This document shows positions 38,649 through 47,348 of a stretch of DNA of 64,000 nucleotides, piece by piece. The translations under genes were made by a program, and so were the position numbers. The notes below the pieces were generated by a model that worked only from the letters and a program-made list of their open reading frames with translations, was not told the DNA's origin and made no database searches. The DNA comes from Rhodospirillales bacterium (GTDB taxonomy: Bacteria; Pseudomonadota; Alphaproteobacteria; Rhodospirillales; Casp-alpha2): positions 28,998 through 92,997 of the forward strand of contig JAEPMA010000014.1 in the NCBI GenBank assembly GCA_017644185.1. The letters are read 5' to 3'. Position 1 is the stretch's first letter. Every line of letters starts with the position of its first letter.

Positions 38649-40748
38649 TTATTGCTTCTGATAGTCGGCAAAGGACTTGCCGGACGTCGCCAGTTCCTCC
38701 AGCAGCGGCGCCGGGCGCAGCAGATCGCCGTGCGCGTCATGGAGCCGCTTCATCGTTTCACGGATTTTATCCACCCCGACCAGGTCTGCAAAGAACATGG
38801 GGCCGCCCTTGCCGATGGGGTAGCCGTAACCGTGCACCCACACCAGATCGATGTCGCTGGGGCGTGTCGCAATCCCCTCTTCAAGGATCTTCGCGCCCTC
38901 GTTGATCAGGGTGTACATGCAGCGCTCCATGATCTCCTGATCCGTCACCGCACGACGCGTGATGCCCATTTCTTCGGACACGCTCTCGACCAGTTTCGCG
39001 ATTTCGGGGTCCGGTTTTGGGGTGCGGCTGCCTTCCGCGTATTTATACCAGCCCATGCCGTTCTTCTGACCGTGACGCCCCATCTCGACAATGCGATCGG
39101 CGATGGTCGACGAATAACGGTCGTTGGTCGGAAAGTTTTCACGGCGGTGCTTGCGGACAAGATAACCGACATCCAGCCCCGCCAAATCACCCATGGCGAA
39201 CGGGCCCATGGGGAAGCCGAAATCGTAGATGACCTTGTCGATCTGTTCTGGGAGCGCGCCTTCCTCCAATAGAAATTCGGCTTGTGAGCGGTAACGGTAG
39301 AGCATCCGGTTGCCGACGAAGCCGTCGCAGACACCGACCATGACCCCGACCTTGCCGATATCCTTCGACAGCTTCATCACCGTCGCCTGCACTTCGGGGG
39401 ACGTCAGCTTCCCACGCACGTTCTCCATCAGCTTCATGATGTTGGCGGGCGAGAAGAAATGCGTGCCGACCACGTCGGCGGGGCGGCTGGTCGAGCTTGC
39501 GATCTCGTCGACATCCAACGAAGACGTGTTCGTCGCCAAAATCGCACCCGGTTTGCAGACTTCGTCCAACTCCCCGAATACCTGCTTCTTGATGCTCATA
39601 TCCTCGAACACCGCTTCGATGACGATGTCGGCATCCTTCAGATCGGCATAATCGACGGTGCCCGTGAAGCGCGCCATGCAGGCGTCGGCTTCTTCCCGCG
39701 TGATGCGCCCGCGCTTGACGCTGCCGTCATACGTCTTCTTCGCCGCCGCGAGACCGTTGTCGAGCGCATCGTGGCTTTGTTCGAGGACCGTCACCTGGAA
39801 CCCGGCGCTGGCGAAGCTCATGGCGATACCGCGGCCCATGGTGCCGCAACCGATGACCGCGACCTGTTCGATCTTGCGGAGCTGGGTGTCCTTGTCGACA
39901 CCCGGCAGTTTATGGGCCTGACGTTCGGCAAAGAACAGATGGCGCTGCGCCTTGGACTGATCCGACTGCACCAACTCGTCGAAGTTCTTACGCTCCAGCA
40001 TCATCCCCTCTGCGACGCTGATGCTCATTGCAGCCTCGACCGCTTCGACGCAGCGTGCCGGCGCGATCAGGCCGCGCGCGCGCTTGGCGATCTTCTTCTT
40101 GTATTCGTCCAGGGTTTCTTTCGCGCCTTCTTTCTCGATCTGCATCTCCGAGATCCGGCGCGGGCCCTTGCCGTCCTTGATCAATCCGTTCGCGAAATCG
40201 ATGGCGCCTTCGATCAGATCGCCCGGGACGACGGCATCGAGAAAGCCGAGATTTAACGCCGTCTCGGCGTCCACGTACTCCCCACCCAGAATGATATCGA
40301 GCGCCGGTGCGATCCCGATCAGACGCGGCAGGCGCTGCGTCCCGCCGGCGCCCGGCAGAAGACCCAGGTTGATTTCCGGGAGCCCGAAGCGCGCCGATTT
40401 ATCGCCGACCCGGTAGTGACAGCCGAGCGAGATTTCGCACCCCCCACCGACAGCCGTCCCATGAATGGCGACGACGACGGGTTTCTCGCTGGCTTCCAAT
40501 CTGTTGATCAGAACGGACAGCGACGGCTCTTTTCGGGGTTTGCCGAACTCGGTGATGTCGGCCCCCCCACAGAAACACCGGTTGCGGCCCGCCAACACGA
40601 TGCATTTAACCGCATCGTCGGCCTCCGCCTTGTCGATGGCCGCCGCAACCCCTTCCCTGACCGCGATCCCGAGTGCGTTCACCGGTGGATTATTGAGCGC
40701 GATCAGCGCGACAGCGCCATGGATTTCATAGTCGACGAGACCGGTCAT
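38649..40748 (-). CDS. Enoyl-CoA hydratase/3-hydroxyacyl-CoA dehydrogenase fusion
   Basis: 699 residues, FadJ/FadB-like. The N-terminal crotonase domain (about 1-190) has GRNRCFCGGADI and VGGGCEISLGCHYRVG; a linker follows; the NAD-binding hydroxyacyl-CoA dehydrogenase domain begins VIGCGTMGRGIAMSFASAG (about 298-316); GTHFFSPANIMKLMENV and the C-terminal domains complete it. It hydrates enoyl-CoA and oxidises the product. It is the first gene of the leftward operon that continues with thiolase and kinase. An IclR-type palindrome lies 29 bases upstream of its ATG. Confidence 0.95.
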   Translation of the reverse strand: MTGLVDYEIHGAVALIALNNPPVNALGIAVREGVAAAIDKAEADDAVKCIVLAGRNRCFCGGADITEFGKPRKEPSLSVLINRLEASEKPVVVAIHGTAVGGGCEISLGCHYRVGDKSARFGLPEINLGLLPGAGGTQRLPRLIGIAPALDIILGGEYVDAETALNLGFLDAVVPGDLIEGAIDFANGLIKDGKGPRRISEMQIEKEGAKETLDEYKKKIAKRARGLIAPARCVEAVEAAMSISVAEGMMLERKNFDELVQSDQSKAQRHLFFAERQAHKLPGVDKDTQLRKIEQVAVIGCGTMGRGIAMSFASAGFQVTVLEQSHDALDNGLAAAKKTYDGSVKRGRITREEADACMARFTGTVDYADLKDADIVIEAVFEDMSIKKQVFGELDEVCKPGAILATNTSSLDVDEIASSTSRPADVVGTHFFSPANIMKLMENVRGKLTSPEVQATVMKLSKDIGKVGVMVGVCDGFVGNRMLYRYRSQAEFLLEEGALPEQIDKVIYDFGFPMGPFAMGDLAGLDVGYLVRKHRRENFPTNDRYSSTIADRIVEMGRHGQKNGMGWYKYAEGSRTPKPDPEIAKLVESVSEEMGITRRAVTDQEIMERCMYTLINEGAKILEEGIATRPSDIDLVWVHGYGYPIGKGGPMFFADLVGVDKIRETMKRLHDAHGDLLRPAPLLEELATSGKSFADYQKQ

Positions 40749-40776
40749 CTTGGATGCTCCTGTTTATGAAACTTGC

Positions 40777-40791
40777 TTTTGCAGAGCGAAA
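40777..40791. promoter_or_regulatory. Candidate IclR operator before the beta-oxidation operon
   Basis: TTTTGC-AGA-GCGAAA differs only in the 3-base centre from the site in front of iclR (TTTTGC-TAT-GCGAAA). It lies 29 bases before the fusion-gene ATG and 171 before the divergent acyl-CoA dehydrogenase ATG, so it may control both. Confidence 0.65.
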
Positions 40792-40961
40792 CGGCAGTAT
40801 GATGCGGGGCTTCGGGGTTGTCCAGTCCGGGCACGCCCGGCGGGTCCCTGTTTTCGCCCATTCACGGGCGGTTGGCCAGCCCCCGCGATACGGGGCTGCA
40901 CATCCCGTGAAAGTCCGGCACACTGCGCCAAACGATCAACCGTCCAAACGGCAGAGAGACC

Positions 40962-42185
40962 ATGAACTTCGATTTTTCAGAACGCACCGAACAACTTCGC
41001 AGCCAGTTGATGGCTTTCATGGACGAGCACGTCTATCCGAACGAAAAGGTCTTTCACGAACAGCTTGAGGCCGGCGACCGCTGGTCCACCCCACCCGTGA
41101 TGGAAGAGTTGAAATTAAAAGCAAAGAAAGCCGGGCTTTGGAACCTGTTCCTGCCGGAAACGGAATTCGGTGCGGGGCTGACCAACCTCGAATATGCGCC
41201 GCTCTGCGAGATCATGGGCCGCTCCCCCATCGGGCCGGAGGTGTTCAACTGCGCCGCGCCCGATACCGGCAACATGGAGGTGCTGGTGCGTTACGGGACC
41301 GACGAACAGAAAGAGCGTTGGCTGAAACCTTTACTGGACGGGGAAATCCGCTCCGCCTTCGCGATGACGGAGCCGGACGTGGCGTCTTCTGACGCAACCA
41401 ACATCCAGTCTCGGATCGAGCGCGACGGCGACGAATACGTTTTAAATGGCCGCAAGTGGTGGACGTCGGGCGCCGGCGATCACCGCTGCGAGATCTTCAT
41501 CTTCATGGGGAAATCGGACCCGAAAGCCGAGAAATACCGCCAACAGTCGATGATCCTGGTCCCCCGCGACACACCCGGCGTGAAACTGATCCGCCCGCTG
41601 ACCGTGTTCGGTTACGACCACGCGCCGCACGGGCACTTCGAAATTAACTTCGACAATGTCCGCGTGCCCGCATCGAACATGCTATTGGGGGAAGGCCGCG
41701 GCTTCGAGATCGCACAAGGCCGCCTGGGGCCGGGGCGCATCCACCATTGCATGCGGCTGATCGGGGTCGCCGAACGTTCCCTCGAAGCGATGTGCGCGCG
41801 CGCCAAGAAGCGCGTCGCCTTTGGGAAACCCTTATCCGAACAAGGGGTTGTGATGGACGCGATCTCGCGGTCGCGGATCGAAATCGAACAGGCACGGCTC
41901 CTGACGCTCAAAGCGGCTTACATGATGGATACGGTGGGCAACAAGGTGGCGCGCTCTGAAATCGCCATGATCAAGGTGATCGCACCCCAAATGGCCTGCG
42001 ACGTCATCGACCGCGCCATCCAAGTGCACGGGGGCGGGGGCGTGTCGGAAGATTTCGGGCTCGCCTATGCCTGGGCCAAGACGCGCAGCCTGCGCCTCGC
42101 CGACGGGCCCGACGAGGTGCACCGCACGTCGCTGGCCAAGATGGAGCTCAAGAAGCAAAGCCCGCGGTGGATTTACAGCGACTGA
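40962..42185 (+). CDS. ACAD10/11-type acyl-CoA dehydrogenase
   Basis: 407 residues. It carries the hallmark blocks of the ACAD10/ACAD11 group: [15 protein letters not shown] (about 136-150), [50 protein letters not shown] and [14 protein letters not shown] (about 256-269). In mammals this domain is fused to an APH kinase; here the kinase is the separate gene at 36380. Together they are known to convert 4-hydroxyacyl-CoA through a phosphorylated intermediate into enoyl-CoA. Divergent from the beta-oxidation operon with a shared operator. Confidence 0.93.
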   Translation: MNFDFSERTEQLRSQLMAFMDEHVYPNEKVFHEQLEAGDRWSTPPVMEELKLKAKKAGLWNLFLPETEFGAGLTNLEYAPLCEIMGRSPIGPEVFNCAAPDTGNMEVLVRYGTDEQKERWLKPLLDGEIRSAFAMTEPDVASSDATNIQSRIERDGDEYVLNGRKWWTSGAGDHRCEIFIFMGKSDPKAEKYRQQSMILVPRDTPGVKLIRPLTVFGYDHAPHGHFEINFDNVRVPASNMLLGEGRGFEIAQGRLGPGRIHHCMRLIGVAERSLEAMCARAKKRVAFGKPLSEQGVVMDAISRSRIEIEQARLLTLKAAYMMDTVGNKVARSEIAMIKVIAPQMACDVIDRAIQVHGGGGVSEDFGLAYAWAKTRSLRLADGPDEVHRTSLAKMELKKQSPRWIYSD

Positions 42186-42239
42186 GCGGCTGCGGTTTCG
42201 TGCAAACGCCGCTTTACACCACGGATGCGCCATATATCT

Positions 42240-42283
42240 GCTTATTATTTAGCCATTACGGTCTTATTGAATAAATAATAAGC
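42240..42283. repeat. AT-rich perfect inverted repeat downstream of the acyl-CoA dehydrogenase
   Basis: GCTTATTATTTA (42240-42251) and TAAATAATAAGC (42272-42283) are exact 12-bp complements around a 20-base spacer. Its composition stands out strongly from the GC-rich surroundings. It could form a stem-loop that ends the upstream gene, or be a binding site in the urtA promoter region, 124 bases before the sigma-54 element. Confidence 0.7.
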
Positions 42284-42406
42284 ATAAACCCGGACGAATG
42301 CCGACCACTTCCCGGCCCGTATCAGACCAATTCTCATTACGATTCATGATGTGAGTCCAGCGGCTTACGCATTTCATCCACTTTTTCAGCGCCTCTTTGA
42401 CCCAAA

Positions 42407-42422
42407 TGGCCCCGTTCTTGCG
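42407..42422 (+). promoter_or_regulatory. Candidate sigma-54 (-24/-12) promoter for urtABCDE-ureDABCEFG
   Basis: TGGCCCCGTTCTTGCG has GG (42408-42409) and GC (42420-42421) exactly 10 bases apart and strongly resembles the element before amtB (both TGGCCCCG-N4-TTGC type). The expected start would be near 42432, leaving a leader of about 37 bases. Ntr control of urea transport and urease is established in several bacteria. Confidence 0.65.
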
Positions 42423-42468
42423 ATGCACGGGTGCAGTGCAACAACAACCCCAAGGGGAGAGGTCAATT

Positions 42469-43755
42469 ATGAGGTCATATCTCAAAACACTTCTGGGTGC
42501 GACAGCCATCGCAGGCGTGACGCTCGCGGGCGCGACGGCCCATGCGGCCGAGACCATCAAGGTCGGCATTCTTCACTCACTTTCCGGCACCATGGCGATC
42601 AGCGAAACCACGCTGAAAGACGTCATGCTGATGCTCATCGAAGAACAGAACAAGAAGGGCGGCGTGCTCGGCAAGAAGCTCGAAGCCGTCGTTGTCGACC
42701 CGGCGTCCAACTGGCCGCTGTTCGCGGAAAAAGCGCGCGAGCTGATTTCCGTCAACAAGGTCGACGTCGTCTTCGGTTGCTGGACGTCGGTGTCCCGCAA
42801 ATCCGTGCTCCCGGTTTTCGAAGAGCTGAACAGCATCCTCTTCTACCCGGTGCAGTATGAAGGCGAAGAAAGCCAGAAGAACGTGTTCTACACCGGCGCC
42901 GCTCCGAACCAGCAGGCGATTCCGGCCGTCGACTACCTGATGAACGAAGGCGTGAAGCGCTGGGTTCTGGCCGGTACCGACTACGTCTATCCGCGAACGA
43001 CCAATAAGATCCTTGAAGCCTACCTCAAGGGTAACGGCGTTGCCGCCGACGACATCATGATCAACTACACGCCGTTCGGTCACTCCGATTGGCAGACGAT
43101 CGTCTCTGACATCAAGAAGTTCGGCTCCGCCGGTAAGAAAACCGCCGTGGTTTCGACCATCAACGGTGACGCCAACGTGCCGTTCTACAAGGAACTGGGC
43201 AACCAGGGCATCAAGGCCGAAGACATTCCGGTCGTCGCGTTCTCGGTCGGTGAAGAAGAACTTGCCGGTCTCGACACCGCGCCGCTGGTCGGTCACCTGG
43301 CCGCCTGGAACTACTTCCAGTCGGTCGACAGCCCGGAAAACGCCGAGTTCATCAAGACCTGGAAGGCCTTCACCAAGAACCCGAAGCGCGTGACCAACGA
43401 CCCGATGGAAGCCCACTACATCGGCTTCAACATGTGGGTTAAGGCCGTCGAAATCGCCGGTACCACGGCGTCCGACGCGGTCATCGACTCGCTCATCGGC
43501 GTGACGGTCCCGAACCTGACAGGCGGTTACTCGGCGATGATGCCGAACCACCACATCACCAAGCCGGTCCTGATCGGCGAAGTGCAGGCGGACGGTCAGT
43601 TCGAAACCGTGTCCTCGACGCCGGGCCTGGTCCCGGGCGACGCCTGGTCGGACTTCCTGCCGGGTTCCAAGGACCTGATCAGCGATTGGCGCGCGCCTCT
43701 GTCGTGCGGCAACTTCAACACCAAGACCGGCAAGTGCGGCGGTCAAGGCAGCTAA
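42469..43755 (+). CDS. urtA: Urea ABC transporter substrate-binding protein
   Basis: 428 residues. Signal peptide about 1-26 (...GATAHAAE). The mature protein starts TIKVGILHSLSGTMAISE, a hallmark of UrtA (amide-urea binding Leu/Ile/Val family), with CWTSVSRKSVLPVFEE, FYPVQYEGEE and PFGHSDWQTIV. It binds urea in the periplasm. GGGGAGAGG lies before the ATG at 42469; an earlier in-frame ATG overlaps the promoter element and was rejected. It heads the urt-ure run of twelve genes. Confidence 0.96.
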   Translation: MRSYLKTLLGATAIAGVTLAGATAHAAETIKVGILHSLSGTMAISETTLKDVMLMLIEEQNKKGGVLGKKLEAVVVDPASNWPLFAEKARELISVNKVDVVFGCWTSVSRKSVLPVFEELNSILFYPVQYEGEESQKNVFYTGAAPNQQAIPAVDYLMNEGVKRWVLAGTDYVYPRTTNKILEAYLKGNGVAADDIMINYTPFGHSDWQTIVSDIKKFGSAGKKTAVVSTINGDANVPFYKELGNQGIKAEDIPVVAFSVGEEELAGLDTAPLVGHLAAWNYFQSVDSPENAEFIKTWKAFTKNPKRVTNDPMEAHYIGFNMWVKAVEIAGTTASDAVIDSLIGVTVPNLTGGYSAMMPNHHITKPVLIGEVQADGQFETVSSTPGLVPGDAWSDFLPGSKDLISDWRAPLSCGNFNTKTGKCGGQGS

Positions 43756-43769
43756 GCACCTAGATCGTT

Positions 43770-43794
43770 CGGGGGTGGCATTTCGCCACCCCCG
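43770..43794 (+). terminator. Strong hairpin between urtA and urtB
   Basis: CGGGGGTGGC (43770-43779) pairs with GCCACCCCCG (43785-43794) over a 5-base loop, with no T-run after it. Such hairpins after binding-protein genes commonly stabilise the upstream mRNA or partly stop transcription, giving more UrtA than permease. Confidence 0.6.
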
Positions 43795-43835
43795 GGCATC
43801 TGCCTTCACATCTTCAGGATGCTGGAACTGCCTCT

Positions 43836-45461
43836 ATGAATACGACTTTCAAATCCCACGCTTCGTTACTTCTTTTCCTTTTTAGTCTTTTCCTGTTCGT
43901 CCCGGCCGCTCCGGCGCACGCCGACGAACTCACCGACCAGATCAACAAGCTGGCCGAAGGCGGCTTCAACGACCGCCAGAAAATGATCGAAGCCCTGGCG
44001 GCAACCGGTGATTCACGCGTCGTCCCGGCGCTCGAAGCCCTCGGCGACGGGATGCTTTATCAACAGAAACTCGGCGGCAAGGTGTTCATCGTCGAGCGTG
44101 CCGGTAGCGATTTTAAACTGATCGACCCCGTAACGCTCGAAGACGCCGGTAAGATGCCGAAAAGCGCGCTTGAGAAGATCAAGGTCAACAACCGGCTGCG
44201 CCGCACCGTGCGTGACGCGCTGGGTGGCCTGCAGCTGAATTCCAAAAATGCCGCCGACCGTCTGGCCGCCGCAGGCGCGGTATTCCAGTCGCGCGATCCC
44301 GAAGCCATTCCGCTTCTCGATGCCGCGATCGCCAAGGAGACCAAGGCCGACGTCAAGAAAGTCATGCTCGAAGCGCGCGCCGCCGCCGTCCTGTCGAGTG
44401 ATCTCGACGAGAACGCCAAGCTCGAGGCCATCAAGGTCATCGAGGAACGCTCCGGCCGCGACTCGCGCTCTCTACTTCTGAACTTCGCCAATACGGCTGA
44501 AGGTAAGTTAAAAACTGCCGCCGACGAATCCGCGGGGATTATCGAACGCAGTCTCGCGGCGTGGGCCGGCGTGCAGAATGTCTGGTACGGCCTGTCGCTG
44601 GGCTCGGTACTTCTGCTCGCCGCCATTGGCCTCGCCATCACGTTCGGCGTGATGGGCGTCATCAACATGGCGCACGGCGAGATGGTGATGCTGGGCGCTT
44701 ATACGACATTCGTCGTGCAGGACGTGATCCGCACCTCTTATCCGCAGCTTTTTGAAGTATCGCTTCTGATCTCGATCCCGCTTGCGTTCCTCGTCGCCGG
44801 CGCCGTCGGCGTTGCGATCGAGCGGGGCATCATCCGTTGGCTTTATGGGCGTCCGTTGGAAACCCTTCTGGCGACATGGGGGATATCCCTCGCCCTGCAA
44901 CAGACGGTTCGTTCGATTTTCGGCCCGACCAACCAGGAAGTCGGCACCCCCGACTTCATGTCGGGTGCGTTCGAGATCGGTCAGATGACGATCACCTACA
45001 ACCGGCTTTACATCCTCGTCTTCGCCTTGGTCGTTCTCGCCGCGTTGATGCTGGTGATGAAGCGCACGCCATATGGGTTGCAGATGCGCGCGGTAACGCA
45101 GAACCGCTCGATGGCGGGCGCGATGGGTATCCGCACCGACTGGGTCGACGCGTTGACGTTCGGGTTGGGTTCGGGGATCGCCGGGATCGCCGGCGTGGCA
45201 CTCAGCCAGATCGACAACGTCAGCCCCAACCTAGGCCAGTCCTATATCATCGACAGCTTCATGGTCGTGGTGTTCGGCGGTGTCGGCAACTTGTGGGGCA
45301 CGCTGGTCGGCGCCATGACGCTGGGCGTCGCCAACAAGTTCCTTGAACCCTACGCCGGCGCAGTCCTCGGCAAGATCGTGGTTCTGGTCTTTATCATCCT
45401 GTTTATCCAGAAGAAGCCTCGCGGCATGTTCGCGCTCAAGGGCCGGGCGGTGGAAGCATGA
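43836..45461 (+). CDS. urtB: Urea ABC transporter permease UrtB
   Basis: 541 residues. It starts with a signal-like segment, then a periplasmic region (about 28-240) of helical repeats that is typical of UrtB, then the LivH-type permease (about 245-541) with GVMGVINMAHGEMVMLGAY and VVVFGGVGNLWGTLVGA. It makes the membrane channel with UrtC. The stop overlaps the urtC start by four bases (ATGA). The gap to urtA holds the hairpin. Confidence 0.95.
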   Translation: MNTTFKSHASLLLFLFSLFLFVPAAPAHADELTDQINKLAEGGFNDRQKMIEALAATGDSRVVPALEALGDGMLYQQKLGGKVFIVERAGSDFKLIDPVTLEDAGKMPKSALEKIKVNNRLRRTVRDALGGLQLNSKNAADRLAAAGAVFQSRDPEAIPLLDAAIAKETKADVKKVMLEARAAAVLSSDLDENAKLEAIKVIEERSGRDSRSLLLNFANTAEGKLKTAADESAGIIERSLAAWAGVQNVWYGLSLGSVLLLAAIGLAITFGVMGVINMAHGEMVMLGAYTTFVVQDVIRTSYPQLFEVSLLISIPLAFLVAGAVGVAIERGIIRWLYGRPLETLLATWGISLALQQTVRSIFGPTNQEVGTPDFMSGAFEIGQMTITYNRLYILVFALVVLAALMLVMKRTPYGLQMRAVTQNRSMAGAMGIRTDWVDALTFGLGSGIAGIAGVALSQIDNVSPNLGQSYIIDSFMVVVFGGVGNLWGTLVGAMTLGVANKFLEPYAGAVLGKIVVLVFIILFIQKKPRGMFALKGRAVEA

Positions 45462-46597
45462 TGACGAACTTCATCGCGGGCGCTTTGGGCATCCGCTCCT
45501 ACGTCTTCATCGCCGTCATCGCCGCCATCATCTTCGTCGTCGGGTTTCTGAACCTCGCGGTACCGGAAACAAGCTCGTTCTATATGTCGAGCTATGTCGT
45601 GTCGCTGTTCGGGAAGTATCTCTGCTACGCCATGCTGGCGCTCGCCATCGACCTCGTCTGGGGGTTCTGCGGCGTCCTCTCTCTCGGGCACGGGGCGTTC
45701 TTCGCCCTCGGTGGCTACGCGATGGGGATGTACCTGATGCGCCAGATCGGCACGCGCGGCGTCTACGGCCATCCCGAGCTGCCCGACTTCATGGTGTTCC
45801 TGAACTGGAAGGAACTGCCCTGGTACTGGTACGGCTTCGACATGTTCTGGTTCGCCGCTTTGATGGCGGTGCTTGTCCCGGGATTATTGGCTTTCGCGTT
45901 CGGCTGGTTCGCCTTCCGCTCGCGCGTCACCGGGGTTTATCTTTCGATCATCACCCAGGCGATGACCTTCGCCCTCCTCCTCGCGTTCTTCAGGAACGAC
46001 ATGGGTTTCGGCGGCAACAACGGCCTGACGGATTTCAAGGATATTCTCGGCTTCGACGTCCAGTCGGATACGACCCGGGTCGGCCTGTTCGCCGCCAGCG
46101 GTATCGCCTTGGTCGCGGCCTATCTTCTCGCCCAGGCCATCGTCACATCGAAGCTCGGCAAGATCCTGATCGGGGTTCGCGATGCCGAGGCCCGGACCCG
46201 CTTCCTGGGATATCGGGTCGAGCACTACAAGCTCTTCGTCTGGACGTTGTCGGCGATGATCGCCGGTGTCGCGGGCGCCCTCTACGTCCCGCAGGTCGGC
46301 ATCATCAACCCGTCCGAATTCGCCCCAGCCAACTCCATCGAAGCCGTGATCTGGGTCGCCGTCGGCGGCCGGGGCACGTTGGTCGGTGCGGCGCTTGGCG
46401 CGGTTCTGGTGAACGGCGCCAAGACGGTCTTCACCGGGGTCCTCCCCGAGGTCTGGCTGTTCGCACTGGGTGCGCTGTTCATCGCGGTGACGCTGTTCCT
46501 GCCCAAGGGCATTCTCGGTCTCGCCAATCAGATCATGAACAAACGCCGTGAACGTCAGGCCACCGGCGCAAGCGCACAGCCGCAGGAGGCCGACTGA
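45458..46597 (+). CDS. urtC: Urea ABC transporter permease UrtC
   Basis: 379 residues, LivM-type permease with about 9-10 membrane helices. Family landmarks: LVWGFCGVLSLGHGAFFALGGYAMGMY, GNNGLTDFKD, GVRDAEARTRFLGY (the EAA-like loop) and VAVGGRGTLVGAALGA. Overlaps urtB by four bases and urtD by one, showing tight coupling. Confidence 0.95.
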   Translation: MMTNFIAGALGIRSYVFIAVIAAIIFVVGFLNLAVPETSSFYMSSYVVSLFGKYLCYAMLALAIDLVWGFCGVLSLGHGAFFALGGYAMGMYLMRQIGTRGVYGHPELPDFMVFLNWKELPWYWYGFDMFWFAALMAVLVPGLLAFAFGWFAFRSRVTGVYLSIITQAMTFALLLAFFRNDMGFGGNNGLTDFKDILGFDVQSDTTRVGLFAASGIALVAAYLLAQAIVTSKLGKILIGVRDAEARTRFLGYRVEHYKLFVWTLSAMIAGVAGALYVPQVGIINPSEFAPANSIEAVIWVAVGGRGTLVGAALGAVLVNGAKTVFTGVLPEVWLFALGALFIAVTLFLPKGILGLANQIMNKRRERQATGASAQPQEAD

Positions 46598-47346
46598 TGT
46601 CCGCGGCAGGCGATACCCTTCTTTATCTCGACAACGTCTCCGTCAGCTTCGACGGCTTCAAGGCGTTGAACGCGCTCTCGCTGGTGATCGCGGAGGGGGA
46701 GATGCGGGCCATCATCGGCCCCAATGGTGCGGGCAAGACAACCATGATGGACGTCATCACCGGCAAGACCCGGCCCGATATGGGCACGGTCTCGTTCGGC
46801 AAGGACACCGACCTCACCAAACTCGACGAGGCGGCCATCGCTACACTCGGCATCGGCCGCAAGTTCCAGAAGCCGACGGTGTTCGAAAGCCACACGGTCT
46901 ACGACAACATCCTGCTCGCCCTCGACCGGCCGCGGGGTGTGCTCAACACCCTTTTCGACAAATCGAACGGCGCGGATCACAAAAGGATCGACGAGATCCT
47001 CGAGATCACGCGACTGGGCGATCTGAAAGCGGAACTCGGCGCCAACCTCTCGCACGGTCAAAAACAGTGGCTGGAGATCGGTATGCTGCTGGCGCAGGAC
47101 CCGATGCTGTTGCTGGTCGACGAACCGGCCGCGGGCATGACCGACGCCGAAACCGCCGAGACCGCGCGTCTGTTGAAAGAGATCGCCAAGGACCACTCGG
47201 TCGTCGTCGTCGAACACGACATGGACTTCGTCCGCGATCTTGGGGTCAAGGTGACGGTGCTGCACGAAGGCCGGGTTCTCGCCGAAGGCTCTCTCGACCA
47301 GGTGAGCGCCAACCAGGAAGTCATCGATGTGTATTTGGGGCGCTGA
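46597..47346 (+). CDS. urtD: Urea ABC transporter ATPase UrtD
   Basis: 249 residues. Walker A GPNGAGKTTMM (about 45), the LivG-type GIGRKFQKPTVFES segment, signature LSHGQKQWLEIG (about 150), Walker B MLLLVDEPAAGM (about 168), H-switch VVEHDMDFV. The HGQKQ signature form is characteristic of UrtD. It energises the importer with UrtE. Confidence 0.96.
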   Translation: MSAAGDTLLYLDNVSVSFDGFKALNALSLVIAEGEMRAIIGPNGAGKTTMMDVITGKTRPDMGTVSFGKDTDLTKLDEAAIATLGIGRKFQKPTVFESHTVYDNILLALDRPRGVLNTLFDKSNGADHKRIDEILEITRLGDLKAELGANLSHGQKQWLEIGMLLAQDPMLLLVDEPAAGMTDAETAETARLLKEIAKDHSVVVVEHDMDFVRDLGVKVTVLHEGRVLAEGSLDQVSANQEVIDVYLGR

Positions 47347-47348
47347 TC

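Noticed and set aside
42194..42207. TTTCG-T-GCAAA as a fifth IclR operator
   Set aside because: The spacing between half-sites is one base rather than three and it lies just after the acyl-CoA dehydrogenase stop, not in a promoter of the region.
42424..42435. TGCAC-GG-GTGCA as an NtrC enhancer site for urtA
   Set aside because: The half-sites fit partly, but it lies at or after the expected transcription start rather than upstream, and the 2-base centre is too short for the usual NtrC dyad.
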